A DNA stretch of 64,000 bases from Gloeomargarita lithophora Alchichica-D10 (GTDB lineage: Bacteria; Cyanobacteriota; Cyanobacteriia; Gloeomargaritales; Gloeomargaritaceae). The notes under the pieces are model-generated. The model worked only from the letters and a program-made list of their open reading frames with translations. It had not been told where the DNA came from and searched no databases. How positions within the stretch are numbered: the first letter of the stretch is position 1; each line of letters begins with the position of its first letter. Location of the stretch: contig NZ_CP017675.1 of assembly GCF_001870225.1 (NCBI RefSeq), forward strand, positions 2,367,958 through 2,431,957, written 5' to 3'. Shown here in pieces: positions 18,496-27,408 of the stretch. A program made the position numbers and the translations under genes.

Positions 18496-19377
18496 ATGCG
18501 TCGGTATTGGTCTATTCTGTTAATTAGCGTATCAGTCTGTTTGATGTTAGTAAGCTGTTCTTACTTTCAATCCTCAGCACAAAAAAATTCTGAATCTTCC
18601 GCTCAAAGTTCTCCCATGAATGACCCCTATACCCAGCAGGTAAACGTAGGGGTTGCTTATTTTCAAAAGCGGGCGAATGAACAGTTTAAACTAGTAGAAA
18701 ATCTACGCACTGCCCTAGAAAGTGGGGATATTAACCGAGCCAGACAAGCCTATGTGGATGCCCGTCCTCCCTACGAAGAAATCGAGGTTTATGCGGCCAG
18801 TTTTCCCGAAGAAGATGAAGGGATTGATGCCCGTCCCTATGCCATTGATGGGGGGGAAACTTCTGAGAATTATCACAGCATTCATCGTATTGAATCCCTC
18901 ATTTATCGGGACAATGATCTAACAGCGGCAGTGCCCTATGGTGGAAAATTGGTAGAAACGGTGAAATCTTTGATTGTCAAGCTCAACGACCCCAAAAATT
19001 TCAATTCATCCTTAAATTATGCCGGGATGTTGGCTTTGGCTGAGGAGGTTCCTGCCAAAAAAATTTCCAGTGAAGAAGAAACCTGGTCAGATCAAAGCAT
19101 TTTAATTTTCAAACACAATTGGATTGGGATTCAAAGCCAATTTGAACCCTACAAATCCAAACTTGACCCGGCGCTGGTAACAGAGGTTGATCAAGCCTAC
19201 AAAAATGCAATGGCAACCATTATGGAATTTACAATTCCTGGTAAAGCCATGACCAAGCCCTACAGTTCAGTAAGTGCCCAGCAACGGGGTAAAATTGTGG
19301 CCGCCGCCTATGCCTATCGAGATGCTTTAGCCAAGGCAAAAGTGGCTTTGAATATTCCTGATCCACCGGAAGCATAA
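18496..19377 (+). CDS. EfeO/imelysin-family lipoprotein
   Basis: 293 residues. A lipoprotein signal peptide ends in the lipobox LVSC near residue 21, followed by a Ser-rich linker. The mature part is an imelysin (M75) helical domain: ALESGDINRARQAYVDARPPYEEIEVYA is typical of EfeO/EfeM, and HSIHRIESLIY supplies the HxxE motif. Relatives take part in ferrous iron uptake with EfeU and EfeB or act alone as envelope metal-binding proteins. No EfeU or EfeB gene is adjacent. AAGGAG lies eight or so bases before the ATG. Confidence 0.87.
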   Translation: MRRYWSILLISVSVCLMLVSCSYFQSSAQKNSESSAQSSPMNDPYTQQVNVGVAYFQKRANEQFKLVENLRTALESGDINRARQAYVDARPPYEEIEVYAASFPEEDEGIDARPYAIDGGETSENYHSIHRIESLIYRDNDLTAAVPYGGKLVETVKSLIVKLNDPKNFNSSLNYAGMLALAEEVPAKKISSEEETWSDQSILIFKHNWIGIQSQFEPYKSKLDPALVTEVDQAYKNAMATIMEFTIPGKAMTKPYSSVSAQQRGKIVAAAYAYRDALAKAKVALNIPDPPEA

Positions 19378-19418
19378 GGTCAGACATTCGCCCCATAGTT
19401 CAAGCTATGGAGCATTTC

Positions 19419-19497
19419 TATAGCAATCCTAATTGGCTTTAGAACGGCAGTCGCCGCCCTAGAAGCACCTGCGGTGTATGGTTCTCCAGAATATTTG
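19419..19497. mobile_element. Partial palindromic element, TATAGCAATCC end
   Basis: It begins TATAGCAATCCTAATTGG and runs through TTAGAACGGCAGTCGCCG and GGTTCTCCAGAATATTTG, then meets the start of the next copy. Its right terminus is missing. Confidence 0.65.
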
Positions 19498-19619
19498 TAT
19501 AGCAATCCTATTTGAGTTTTGAACAGCGGTCGCAGGGGGGCACCCCCCGTACTTAGTTCTCCAGAATATCTATTCGCCAAATGGCTACGCCACGCAGGCT
19601 ATCGGGTGGGATTGCTATA
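19498..19619. mobile_element. Palindromic element, TATAGCAATCC at both ends
   Basis: 122 bp. The left end is TATAGCAATCCTATTTG and the right end is GTGGGATTGCTATA, inverted repeats of 11 bp. The centre holds CGGTCGCAGGGGGGCACC, the C run and TACTTAGTTCTCCAG. The terminal TA on each side fits a TA target duplication, as at 59343. A TGGCTACGCCACGCAGGC segment also occurs in the 36283 copy. Confidence 0.78.
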
Positions 19620-19657
19620 GTGCAAAGTAAAGTTAGTTGTGTCAAAGGGTGCCGGTC

Positions 19658-20866
19658 ATGTGGCGAGAAGTTTCCGGTGGGGTGACGGCTCCCCAGGGGT
19701 ATCGGGCGGGGGCGGTGCAGGCGGGGCTAAAACCCTCTGGGGCGTTGGATTTGACCTTGATTTATTCGGAACAACCAGCCGTAGCCGCCGGAGCCTTTAC
19801 CACCTCCCAGGTGCGGGCGGCCTGTGTCACCTATTGTCAACAGCAACTCCAGACCGGCCAACCCATCCAGGCGATTGTCTGTAATGCGGGGCAGGCCAAT
19901 GCGGCCACCGGCACTCAGGGCTGGCAGGATACCTGTATTACGGCGGCGGCGTTTGCCCAAGCCCTGGGGATTGCCCCGAATCAAGTGTTGGTGGCTTCTA
20001 CTGGGGTAATTGGCCGTTTGATCCCGATGGATAAACTGGTGGGGGCGATTCCCGCTTTATTAACCGTCACCACGAGCGACGGGGGTGATTTGGCCGCCCA
20101 GGGGATTCTGACCACGGATTTGGTGACCAAAACCATTGCCCTGGAAAGCACCGGGCTAAATCCACCCCTCCGGGTCGGTGGGATTGCCAAGGGTTCCGGG
20201 ATGATCCACCCGGACATGGCGACCCTGCTGGCTTTTGTCACCTGCGATGCCCCGGTGGAGGCGGGTCTGTGGCGCAATTTGGTACAGCAGGCGGTGGCGG
20301 CTAGTTTTAACCAAATCACCGTGGATGGGGACACCAGCACCAACGATATGCTCTTGGCTCTGGCGAATGGGGCGGCGGGGGGAATGGAAATTCAAACCGA
20401 TGACCCGCAGGCGCACACCCTGAAAGCCATGCTGACGGAAGTCTGTATCCAACTGGCCAAAAAAGTCGCCCGGGACGGGGAGGGGGCGACCTGTCTGATT
20501 GAAGTGCAGGTGCGGGGGACGGACACGGATACGGCGGCCAGAACCATTGCCCGCACCATCAGCGGCTCCCTGTTGGTCAAATCGGCGGTCTTCGGGCGTG
20601 ACCCCAACTGGGGACGGATTGCGGCGGCGGCGGGACGGGCGGGGGTGCCCTTCAATCCCGATGAACTCGCCATTGACCTGGGGCCGATTCCCCTGATGCG
20701 GGCGGGTCAACCCTTGCCCTTTGACCGGGAGGCGGGGAAAAATTACCTGCACTCCGACCCGGTGGTAATCCAAGTCCAGGTGGGAAATGGCTCCGGGGTG
20801 GGTTGCGCCTGGGGCTGTGACCTGAGCTATGACTACGTGCGAATCAACGCCGAATACACCACCTAG
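19658..20866 (+). CDS. argJ: Bifunctional glutamate N-acetyltransferase / ornithine acetyltransferase
   Basis: ArgJ recycles the acetyl group in arginine synthesis and can also make N-acetylglutamate. About 402 residues. The self-cleavage site is in IAKGSGMIHPDMATLLAF, where the Thr becomes the beta-chain nucleophile. Other matches are SVDGDTSTNDM-like TVDGDTSTNDMLLALANG and GRDPNWGRIAAAAGRAGV. The ATG at 19658 starts MWREVSGGVTAPQGY, which aligns with family starts; a GTG at 19637 is less likely. Confidence 0.95.
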   Translation: MWREVSGGVTAPQGYRAGAVQAGLKPSGALDLTLIYSEQPAVAAGAFTTSQVRAACVTYCQQQLQTGQPIQAIVCNAGQANAATGTQGWQDTCITAAAFAQALGIAPNQVLVASTGVIGRLIPMDKLVGAIPALLTVTTSDGGDLAAQGILTTDLVTKTIALESTGLNPPLRVGGIAKGSGMIHPDMATLLAFVTCDAPVEAGLWRNLVQQAVAASFNQITVDGDTSTNDMLLALANGAAGGMEIQTDDPQAHTLKAMLTEVCIQLAKKVARDGEGATCLIEVQVRGTDTDTAARTIARTISGSLLVKSAVFGRDPNWGRIAAAAGRAGVPFNPDELAIDLGPIPLMRAGQPLPFDREAGKNYLHSDPVVIQVQVGNGSGVGCAWGCDLSYDYVRINAEYTT

Positions 20867-21351
20867 GGGACTTTACCCTCCTGTAAATTCAGCAACAAAC
20901 CCCCACAGGCATCCGTGAGTAAATCCAACACCAATTCAAACCCCTCAGCCCCGCCGTAATAGGGGTCGGGAACTTCTTTGTAGGGATGGGTGCGGCAAAA
21001 TTCACACATCATTCTTACTTTGTACTTGTATTTATTCTCCGAGTCCTGCGCCAACACATCCCAATAGTTTTGCCGATCCATCGTTAAAATCAGAGCAAAA
21101 TTCTCAAAATCCGCCCGTTGAAATTGCCGTGCCCGACTGGTGAGCGCAATGCCCCGTTTTTGCGCCGCCAACTGCATCCGCTCGTCCGGGGGACTGCCCT
21201 GGTGGTAGCCAATCGTCCCCGCCGAATCACAAACGTACTCCGCCTGCACGTTCTCTTGCCGGAGTAGGTGGTTCATCATCCCCTCCGCCGCCGGTGAACG
21301 GCAGATATTGCCCATGCAAACAAAAAGGATTTGGGTCGCTGGGTGGCTCAT
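20863..21351 (-). CDS. Low-molecular-weight protein tyrosine phosphatase
   Basis: 162 residues. The P-loop LFVCMGNICRSPAAEGMM holds the catalytic Cys and Arg, and EVPDPYYGGAEGFE near the C-terminus holds the general-acid Asp. Cyanobacterial homologues dephosphorylate tyrosine-phosphorylated proteins. The stop overlaps the argJ stop by four bases in a convergent arrangement. Confidence 0.92.
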   Translation of the reverse strand: MSHPATQILFVCMGNICRSPAAEGMMNHLLRQENVQAEYVCDSAGTIGYHQGSPPDERMQLAAQKRGIALTSRARQFQRADFENFALILTMDRQNYWDVLAQDSENKYKYKVRMMCEFCRTHPYKEVPDPYYGGAEGFELVLDLLTDACGGLLLNLQEGKVP

Positions 21352-21449
21352 GGATTCCAGTGGGTTTTCGGCACCAAAGCAGTTTCAATGTAACAAACTT
21401 GCCCCCAAACCCGCTAAACTGGGCATTGATTCATCAGAGTAAGAGGCGT

Positions 21450-21665
21450 ATGGCGGCGGAAATGTATCTCGGCCAGCAGGTGCGGGTGTGCTGTTTGAAA
21501 GACCGGGTCGGCTCCGAGGTCGGCAAAAAGCTGGGTCAAGTCGGCGTGGTCAGCGATATGCGGGTGGTGGATGGCAAAGGAATTGGCCTGATCGTGCGTT
21601 TCAATGACCAGAGCCAAACCTGGTTTTTCCTAGAAGAATTGGAACCCGCCTTCCAGTTGCACTAA
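21450..21665 (+). CDS. PetP-like DUF2862 protein
   Basis: 71 residues with an SH3-like pattern: YLGQQVRVCCLKDRVG, KLGQVGVVSDMRVVDGKGIG and WFFLEELEP. The DUF2862 family includes PetP, a small peripheral subunit of the cytochrome b6f complex, but cyanobacteria also carry paralogues. The start at 21450 has a purine-rich site (AAGAGG) close by; a second ATG at 21462 is possible. Its stop overlaps the start of the ArsA-like gene by one base, so the two are coupled. Confidence 0.72.
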   Translation: MAAEMYLGQQVRVCCLKDRVGSEVGKKLGQVGVVSDMRVVDGKGIGLIVRFNDQSQTWFFLEELEPAFQLH

Positions 21666-22717
21666 TGGCACGCATTATTACCTGGTTGGGACAGACGGGG
21701 CAACGGGCGCAGGTGGGGGGGGCGGTAGCTCGGTGGTTCGCCCAACGACACCGGCGGGTTTTGGTCGTTACCCATTGCCCGAATCCCGCATTGGATAGGG
21801 AACTGGGTGCGGTATTAACCCCGGAACCCCAGGAAGTCGCCCCAGGAATCAAAGCGGTGCAACTGCAAGCGATTGTCCTACTAGAACAACTTTGGGAAGA
21901 ACTCAAAGCCCTAGAAGCCCGCTATGTGAAATCGCCCTTTTTTCGGGATGTGTATGGGCAAGAATTAAGCGTCTTTCCCGGTTTAGATAGTTTATTAACC
22001 CTGAATGCCCTGCGGGGTTATCGTCAGAATGACCAGTACGATGTGATTCTTTATGATGGAGCCAGTGACCGGGAAACCCTCTGCATGATGGGGGTGCCCA
22101 CCCTGGCGGATTGGTACTACCAGCGCTTTACCCAGGTGTTGGCCGCTTCCGAATTTAGCCGCAATGTCTCGCCTTTTGTCAGTCCCTTGTTTGGGGCGAT
22201 GTTTACCAACAGTTGGGACAACCCAAACCCGGAGCAACCCAAACAACTCCTAGAAAATTTGTTCCGCCAGGGGCAAGCCCTCGTCAATGACCCCCAAGCC
22301 CTGTGCGCCTATTTGGTCACGAGTGATCAGGATACGGAGGTACATCTGGCGCGGTGGTGGTGGGGCAGTGCCCAGCAGGTGAATGTGCGGGTGCAAGGGG
22401 TGCTGTTGACCGAGGGGGAACCGGCCACCCTGGGGGATCGGTTTGCGCCTTTGCCGGTGGGGACGGTGGAGAATCTCTTGGATTTTGACCAGATGACCCC
22501 GGTGCCGCCCCCCCTAGCATTGGACTTGGAAGCCAAACAAATTCAGTTGTTTTTACCCGGTTTTAGCAAATCCCAGGTTAAACTCACCCAATATGGGCCG
22601 GGTTTAACCATCGAAGCGGGGGATCAGCGGCGGAATATCACCCTACCCAGCCAATGGCAGGGGCAAAGTATTACCGGTGCCCGCTTCCATGAACCTTATC
22701 TAACGATTACATTTTAA
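21665..22717 (+). CDS. ArsA/Get3-like protein with degenerate P-loop and Hsp20-like tail
   Basis: 350 residues. It aligns with the cyanobacterial ArsA-type ATPase family through VVTHCPNPALDRELGAVL, ALEARYVKSPFFRDVYGQEL and YDVILYDGASDRETL. The P-loop position reads WLGQTGQRAQVGGAVA and lacks the Lys and Thr needed to bind ATP phosphates. The last 55 residues (KQIQLFLPGFSKSQVKL and GARFHEPYLTITF) look like an alpha-crystallin-type beta sandwich, common at the end of these proteins. ATP hydrolysis is unlikely, so a scaffold or chaperone role is inferred. It is coupled to the PetP-like gene. Confidence 0.75.
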   Translation: MARIITWLGQTGQRAQVGGAVARWFAQRHRRVLVVTHCPNPALDRELGAVLTPEPQEVAPGIKAVQLQAIVLLEQLWEELKALEARYVKSPFFRDVYGQELSVFPGLDSLLTLNALRGYRQNDQYDVILYDGASDRETLCMMGVPTLADWYYQRFTQVLAASEFSRNVSPFVSPLFGAMFTNSWDNPNPEQPKQLLENLFRQGQALVNDPQALCAYLVTSDQDTEVHLARWWWGSAQQVNVRVQGVLLTEGEPATLGDRFAPLPVGTVENLLDFDQMTPVPPPLALDLEAKQIQLFLPGFSKSQVKLTQYGPGLTIEAGDQRRNITLPSQWQGQSITGARFHEPYLTITF

Positions 22718-22739
22718 GTATGTTGTACCGGGGGAACGT

Positions 22740-25031
22740 ATGGCGGACGCAGACCAACGGCCAACCAACCCACCGCCAGCAGATGCCGGGGGGCAACCGA
22801 TACCAGAGAAATTATCGGCTCAAGAACCAGGGTTAGAATCGGTCGCCTCGGAGCAATCATCGCCTTTAGCAGAATTAGAAGCTCCTTTATCTGAAGAATT
22901 GCTTCATCCCTTAGAATTAGCAGATCATTCCTTGGCGCAATCATCTAATTTGCCAGCATTAGACCCTAATCCTTTAGAAATATCTGTTAGCTCAGTAGAA
23001 CTAGGTGATAATTTATTAGATGTAGATGATAATTTGCCCACACAAGATTTTAATTCACTAGAATTAGATGATAATTTTCCTGTGCAAGAAACTAATCCGA
23101 CTGAAGCATTTACTAATCCACCCGAATTAGATAATCCATCTGTAGAGCAATTACCGCCGCCGCCTGCGTTAAATCCTGAGTCACCAGCACCAGAATTAAC
23201 ATCCCCAGAAGGGACGCTCACGACCACACCCCAATTACCCACCCCGCAGGTGCCCGTCCAGCGGGCTTGGCGCCATGCCCCTCGTCCCCACAAGTGGACA
23301 CAACTGAAACGCTCCCCCACGTGGCCGCTGTGGTTGTTGGGTTTGGGAACGTTGGGGTTGGCCTATGTACTGGTATTGACCAGCTTTTATTGGGTGGGGC
23401 AGGTGGGGAGTCAGGTTTTATTTTTTGCCCTGCGCTACTTTACCTGGGTGCAACCGCCGGTATGGATCACGGTGGGTGTGCTGTGGTTGTGTTTAACGGT
23501 GGCTCCTTGGGTACTGCGGTTGAGCTTACGCAGGTTGGGGGCGGGGCGCACGTTGACCCTAGCGGAATTAGGCGAAAATTTTCCCGAAACCGCCCGATTG
23601 TTGGAAAAATTCAGCACGGACAGGCGTTGGCCGCCGGTGAAATTGTGGTGCTTGGAAAGTCCGGTGGCGGTGGTGTGGAGTTGGGGTTGGTTGCCCCGTG
23701 CCCATTGGTTGGTGATCACTACTGGGGCGCAATCGGTGCTGGCTGACCGGGAGTTGGCGGCTTTGGTGGCGCAGGAGTTGAGTCGCAGGTTGTTGGTGCG
23801 GTTACCCCTGGGGCGGACGGCGGTGTTTGTGGGGTTGGGATTGCTAACGGGTTTAACCTTGTTGCTCCAAATTCCCTATCTTATCTATCTGCATCTGGCA
23901 CACCTGGGGGAACGTTGGTCGCGGGTCAGTTGGCTGACGGGTACCCTGTCCTGGTTATTTTATGGCCTGTGGTGGCTGTGGCGGTGGGCGGGGTTGGGAT
24001 TTGCTCGTGTATTTACCTTGTATGCCGACCGGCGGGCACTGCAACTTACCCCTGACCCGAATGCCCTCGCCCGTGGGATTTTGAAATTGAACGTGGCGAC
24101 GGCGGCGGTGCTGGAGGAGAAAGGGGGTCTGCCCCATCTCTACGACCTGTGGGAATTGCTTTTGCCGGTGCATCCCCGCTGGGGGGTATTTTTGGGGACA
24201 CTGCCGCCGGAGGTGCCCTGGGAGCAGGTGTTGCGTCCCCGTTGGCCTTGGTTGAATTTATCCCTGGCGCAGGCGGATGTGACGACACGGTTGGGTTATT
24301 TGATGCGGGTGGCGCACACCTGGAGTATCCCGCCGGAGGTGACGATCCCGGAGCGGGAACCCCTACCCTGGCGGCAACACGCCCTGTATCTGGCTCCCTG
24401 GTTGGGGTTGGGGGCGGGGTGGTTGTTGGGGTGGGTGGTTGGGCTGTTGATGGGGTGGATTTTGTCCCAGCCGGATCGGTGGGTGGCGGTGGCCTTGGCC
24501 TGGTTGGGCTGGGGCTGTGGCGCATTGGTGCGGGTGAATTTCCTTTATCCCGATTTGCCCCGCACGCGTCCGGAGGCGGAACCGGCGGTGGTTGAGGCAA
24601 TAACTGCTGGGGCGCACTCGCCCGCCTGTGGGCAACCCCAGTATTGGCAGGGGCAATTATTGGGGCGGCTGAGTTGGGATAATGTCCTGGGGCAGGATTT
24701 GTGGTTGGCAACTCGCCAGGGCACGATTCCCCTGCATTATCAGCCCTCGCCCAGCTATCTGCGGCATCTGTGGTTGGGCAGTCGCCATCCCCTGCGGTTG
24801 ATTGGTAAGCCGGTGGCGGTGCAGGGTTGGTTGCGGTGGGGAGCGACCCCCTGGCTGGATGTGGAACAAATTGAAACCCGGCAGGGCAAAAAAACCAAGG
24901 GCGGTCATCCGATTTGGGCAACCTTGGCCGCCTTTGCCGCCATTGCTATCGGGGTGTATATCCTGGGCTTTGTGGGGGTGAGTTGGCAAATTTTTACCCC
25001 GACCGAATCCATCCCGGATTTGGGTTCGTAA
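22740..25031 (+). CDS. M48-like membrane protein lacking the zinc motif
   Basis: 763 residues. Residues 1-165 are a low-complexity acidic and Pro-rich tail with repeated short LELDDN-type units. Two transmembrane segments follow. A peptidase M48-like region then reads VLADRELAALVAQELSRRL, which is the position of HExxH in this family, but both His are absent (AQELS). The downstream YADRRALQL site also lacks the usual Glu. Two further hydrophobic segments and a beta-rich tail complete the protein. It is probably a catalytically dead M48 relative that keeps a membrane or chaperone role. Confidence 0.65.
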   Translation: MADADQRPTNPPPADAGGQPIPEKLSAQEPGLESVASEQSSPLAELEAPLSEELLHPLELADHSLAQSSNLPALDPNPLEISVSSVELGDNLLDVDDNLPTQDFNSLELDDNFPVQETNPTEAFTNPPELDNPSVEQLPPPPALNPESPAPELTSPEGTLTTTPQLPTPQVPVQRAWRHAPRPHKWTQLKRSPTWPLWLLGLGTLGLAYVLVLTSFYWVGQVGSQVLFFALRYFTWVQPPVWITVGVLWLCLTVAPWVLRLSLRRLGAGRTLTLAELGENFPETARLLEKFSTDRRWPPVKLWCLESPVAVVWSWGWLPRAHWLVITTGAQSVLADRELAALVAQELSRRLLVRLPLGRTAVFVGLGLLTGLTLLLQIPYLIYLHLAHLGERWSRVSWLTGTLSWLFYGLWWLWRWAGLGFARVFTLYADRRALQLTPDPNALARGILKLNVATAAVLEEKGGLPHLYDLWELLLPVHPRWGVFLGTLPPEVPWEQVLRPRWPWLNLSLAQADVTTRLGYLMRVAHTWSIPPEVTIPEREPLPWRQHALYLAPWLGLGAGWLLGWVVGLLMGWILSQPDRWVAVALAWLGWGCGALVRVNFLYPDLPRTRPEAEPAVVEAITAGAHSPACGQPQYWQGQLLGRLSWDNVLGQDLWLATRQGTIPLHYQPSPSYLRHLWLGSRHPLRLIGKPVAVQGWLRWGATPWLDVEQIETRQGKKTKGGHPIWATLAAFAAIAIGVYILGFVGVSWQIFTPTESIPDLGS

Positions 25032-25113
25032 TTATTTATAGATGCAAAAATTTGCGTGGGTTCTTGCCCATCCAAAATTAACGAATTTATCCCCCTTCAT
25101 GCAGGAGTAGATC

Positions 25114-25527
25114 ATGCTGATTTCCCGTTGGTTGGTCGGTGGGGCGATGTTTGTCTCCCTGGCGGGTGCGCCGGTATTCATGGCACCTGGGTTCGCCCAA
25201 GCCCTGCGCCAAGGTACCTTCGTAAAAGCCGAACATCCCACCCAAGGTACGGCCAAAGTTGTTAGCGATGGCGGCAAAACCTTTATCGAATTTGACCAGA
25301 AGTTCAAAACCGATGCGGGACCTGATTTGCAGGTGATTTTGTACCGCCGGGGCAGTGTTCCCATTGGCGGGTTGAAGGCACAGGATTATGTGACGTTGGG
25401 CAAATTGCAGAAGACCCAAGGCCAACAACGCTATGCAATTCCCGCCAATGTGGATGTTAGCCAGTACCAATCCATAGCGGTTTGGTGTCGGCAATTTAAT
25501 GCCACCTTTGGGTTCGCCAAGCTGTAG
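25114..25527 (+). CDS. Exported DM13-domain protein
   Basis: 137 residues. A signal peptide ends near APGFAQA. The mature DM13 domain shows GTAKVVSDGGKTFIEFDQKF, GPDLQVILYR and the C-terminal SIAVWCRQFNATFGFAKL with the single conserved Cys. DM13 domains are predicted redox or electron-transfer modules. An AGGAG site precedes the ATG. An ECF sigma gene starts 29 bases after it and an anti-sigma gene follows, suggesting one operon. Confidence 0.82.
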   Translation: MLISRWLVGGAMFVSLAGAPVFMAPGFAQALRQGTFVKAEHPTQGTAKVVSDGGKTFIEFDQKFKTDAGPDLQVILYRRGSVPIGGLKAQDYVTLGKLQKTQGQQRYAIPANVDVSQYQSIAVWCRQFNATFGFAKL

Positions 25528-25556
25528 GGGTAAGTCCGGGCGGTACACTGGAGGGT

Positions 25557-26117
25557 ATGAATTTTTTCTCCCCCAGCGCCACCGACCAGGAATTGTTCCA
25601 GGGCATTCAGCAGGGTCGCTCCCGGGCAATGGCTCTGCTCTACGAACGCTACGGTAAATTGGTGTATTCCTTGGCATTGCGGGTACTACAACAACCCCAG
25701 GAGGCGGAAGATTTGACCCAAGAAGTGTTTACGACCCTATGGCATAAGGGGGGCTACAATCCCCACCGGGGTTCCCTGGCGACCTATTTGACCACCTTGA
25801 CCCGTTCCCGGGGCATTGACCGCCTGCGGATGCGCCAAGCTCGCCTGCGGTTGGCTCAGCGGTGGGGTGCCGGGGAATTACCACTGCTGGAACCGGGGCT
25901 GTGGGAACAGGTGAGTGTGCAGGAACGGCAAGAGCGGGTACAGGCGGCTTTAGCTCAACTGGAACCGGAGCAACGCCATCTGCTGGAACTGGCCTATTAC
26001 CAGGGGTTGACCCAAGCCCAGATCGCTGAGCAGTTAAACCTGCCCCTGGGCACGGTGAAAACCCGTACCCGCACCGTCCTGTTAAAACTCCGCAAATTGT
26101 TGCAGGATCAAATATAG
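25557..26117 (+). CDS. ECF-type RNA polymerase sigma factor
   Basis: 186 residues with region 2 (LYERYGKLVYSLALRVLQQP, EAEDLTQEVFTTLW, RGSLATYLTTLTRSRGIDRL) and region 4 (LEPEQRHLLELAYYQGLTQA, then LNLPLGTVKTRTRTVLLKLR). Region 3 is absent, as in ECF factors. It should direct polymerase to an envelope or stress regulon under control of the RskA-like protein encoded 15 bases downstream. Confidence 0.92.
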   Translation: MNFFSPSATDQELFQGIQQGRSRAMALLYERYGKLVYSLALRVLQQPQEAEDLTQEVFTTLWHKGGYNPHRGSLATYLTTLTRSRGIDRLRMRQARLRLAQRWGAGELPLLEPGLWEQVSVQERQERVQAALAQLEPEQRHLLELAYYQGLTQAQIAEQLNLPLGTVKTRTRTVLLKLRKLLQDQI

Positions 26118-26132
26118 ACCTATCACATTGCC

Positions 26133-26846
26133 ATGAACGACCCTACGGAAGAATTATTGGCCGGGATTGTCCTCGAAGACCTATCGGCGCAGGAGTGGCA
26201 GGAGTGGGAAACCCAAATTGCCACCAACCCCGCTTTGGCGCAAGAAGCCTGGGCACAAGAACTGGCGGAACTGAATACCGCTTGGCACACTTTGGCCTAC
26301 GGTTGCGAACCCGCAGCTCCCCCCCCCGGCCTCAAGCAAAAAATTCTGGCCACTGCGCCCGCTCGTCCCCGCTCTTGGTTGTGGGGGGTAGCGGCGGCGG
26401 GTGTGCTAAGTACCTGTGGATTGGGGGCCTGGGGCTGGTTGAATGGTCAGCAGTTGCGCCTTGCCCAGCAACAATTACAAGTGCAACGGGAAGTGGTGGC
26501 GGCTTTACAAAACCAGGACACCCAGATGGCGACCCTAACGGGTACCAATACGGCCAAAGGAGCCACCGCCCGGGTGCTGACGGGGCAAGGGGAGGTGATG
26601 GTGGTATTTAACCAAAAACTACCCACCCCCCCAAAAGACCAGGTGTATGTCCTGTGGGCGATTACCAAAGATGGGCAAAAACTAGCCTGCGGTAAATTCA
26701 CTCCCAACGAGAGTGGGGTGATTCGCTGGGTGAATCCTCAATTTATGCCCAACGACCCCAATGTGAAAACCCTCGCCATTACCCAGGAACCAAAGATGAC
26801 CGATGCGCCCACCGGTCCCCTGGTGATGGATGGTTCGGCCATTTGA
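26133..26846 (+). CDS. RskA-like anti-sigma factor
   Basis: 237 residues. The cytoplasmic N-terminus (residues 1-80, LLAGIVLEDLSAQEWQEWET) should hold the sigma-binding helices. One transmembrane segment lies around 85-105 (SWLWGVAAAGVLSTCGLGAW). The outer part matches the anti-sigma-K (RskA) domain: GEVMVVFNQKLPTPPKDQVY, VLWAITKDGQKLACG and LAITQEPKMTDAPTG. It would sequester the preceding sigma factor until cleaved or displaced. No zinc-binding HxxxCxxC is present. Confidence 0.87.
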   Translation: MNDPTEELLAGIVLEDLSAQEWQEWETQIATNPALAQEAWAQELAELNTAWHTLAYGCEPAAPPPGLKQKILATAPARPRSWLWGVAAAGVLSTCGLGAWGWLNGQQLRLAQQQLQVQREVVAALQNQDTQMATLTGTNTAKGATARVLTGQGEVMVVFNQKLPTPPKDQVYVLWAITKDGQKLACGKFTPNESGVIRWVNPQFMPNDPNVKTLAITQEPKMTDAPTGPLVMDGSAI

Positions 26847-26847
26847 T

Positions 26848-27408
26848 TTATGCCAGCGAACGGGTACTCAGCAAGGCCAATTCTATCCATTCATCTTGAG
26901 TTTGGTGCAAAGCCACTTTAATATCTGGTCCAAAAAAATTGGTTAATTTTTCCGCCTTTTCCTGCCAGGTTGTGAATGCCACATCCGGGGAATCAAAGGT
27001 TAATACCAATGTGTAATGGTGATCTCGCACTTCCTCGTGGATACCTGCCAAAACCGGCCATTCCTGATCCGTATTGCCCAATTTTAACCGTTCCAGGGCG
27101 GCACCCAAATGCACCTTTTCCCCGTAACGATAGCGGGTGACCTCCTGGCGGATTTGCTTTTGGGTCGGGGTGGCCTGGGTACGGAGTGCGATCACCTCTG
27201 GAGGAGTCGGTTGCGTCCAAGGCACCGGGGGCAATTCCGCCGCTTTTAGGGCTAATCCACCCAACAACAAGGGAATACCGTAAAAGAAACCGGCCAAATT
27301 CAAGGTGGGCATATCGGCGAAATACGCCCCTAACCCAATCACCGTCAAAATGGAACCGACAACTAATCCTATTCCACCCAAGGGAATTTGTTGCAATATC
27401 TGGGGCAT
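26848..27408 (-). CDS. DUF2854 family membrane protein
   Basis: 186 residues, closely matching the cyanobacterial and plastid DUF2854 family: QIPLGGIGLVVGSILTVIGL, then LNLAGFFYGIPLLLGGLALK form two transmembrane helices, followed by a soluble domain with VTRYRYGEKVHL and KLTNFFGPDIKVALH. Function is not established. It faces the anti-sigma gene convergently with one base between them. Confidence 0.85.
   Translation of the reverse strand: MPQILQQIPLGGIGLVVGSILTVIGLGAYFADMPTLNLAGFFYGIPLLLGGLALKAAELPPVPWTQPTPPEVIALRTQATPTQKQIRQEVTRYRYGEKVHLGAALERLKLGNTDQEWPVLAGIHEEVRDHHYTLVLTFDSPDVAFTTWQEKAEKLTNFFGPDIKVALHQTQDEWIELALLSTRSLA

Noticed and set aside
20156-20773. A 205-codon minus-strand frame within argJ
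   Set aside because: It is antisense to a well-conserved gene, with Arg/Gly/Pro-rich composition and no ribosome site.
24046-24921. A 291-codon minus-strand frame
   Set aside because: It is Pro/Ala-rich, lies wholly opposite the M48-like gene and matches no family; it reflects high G+C third positions.
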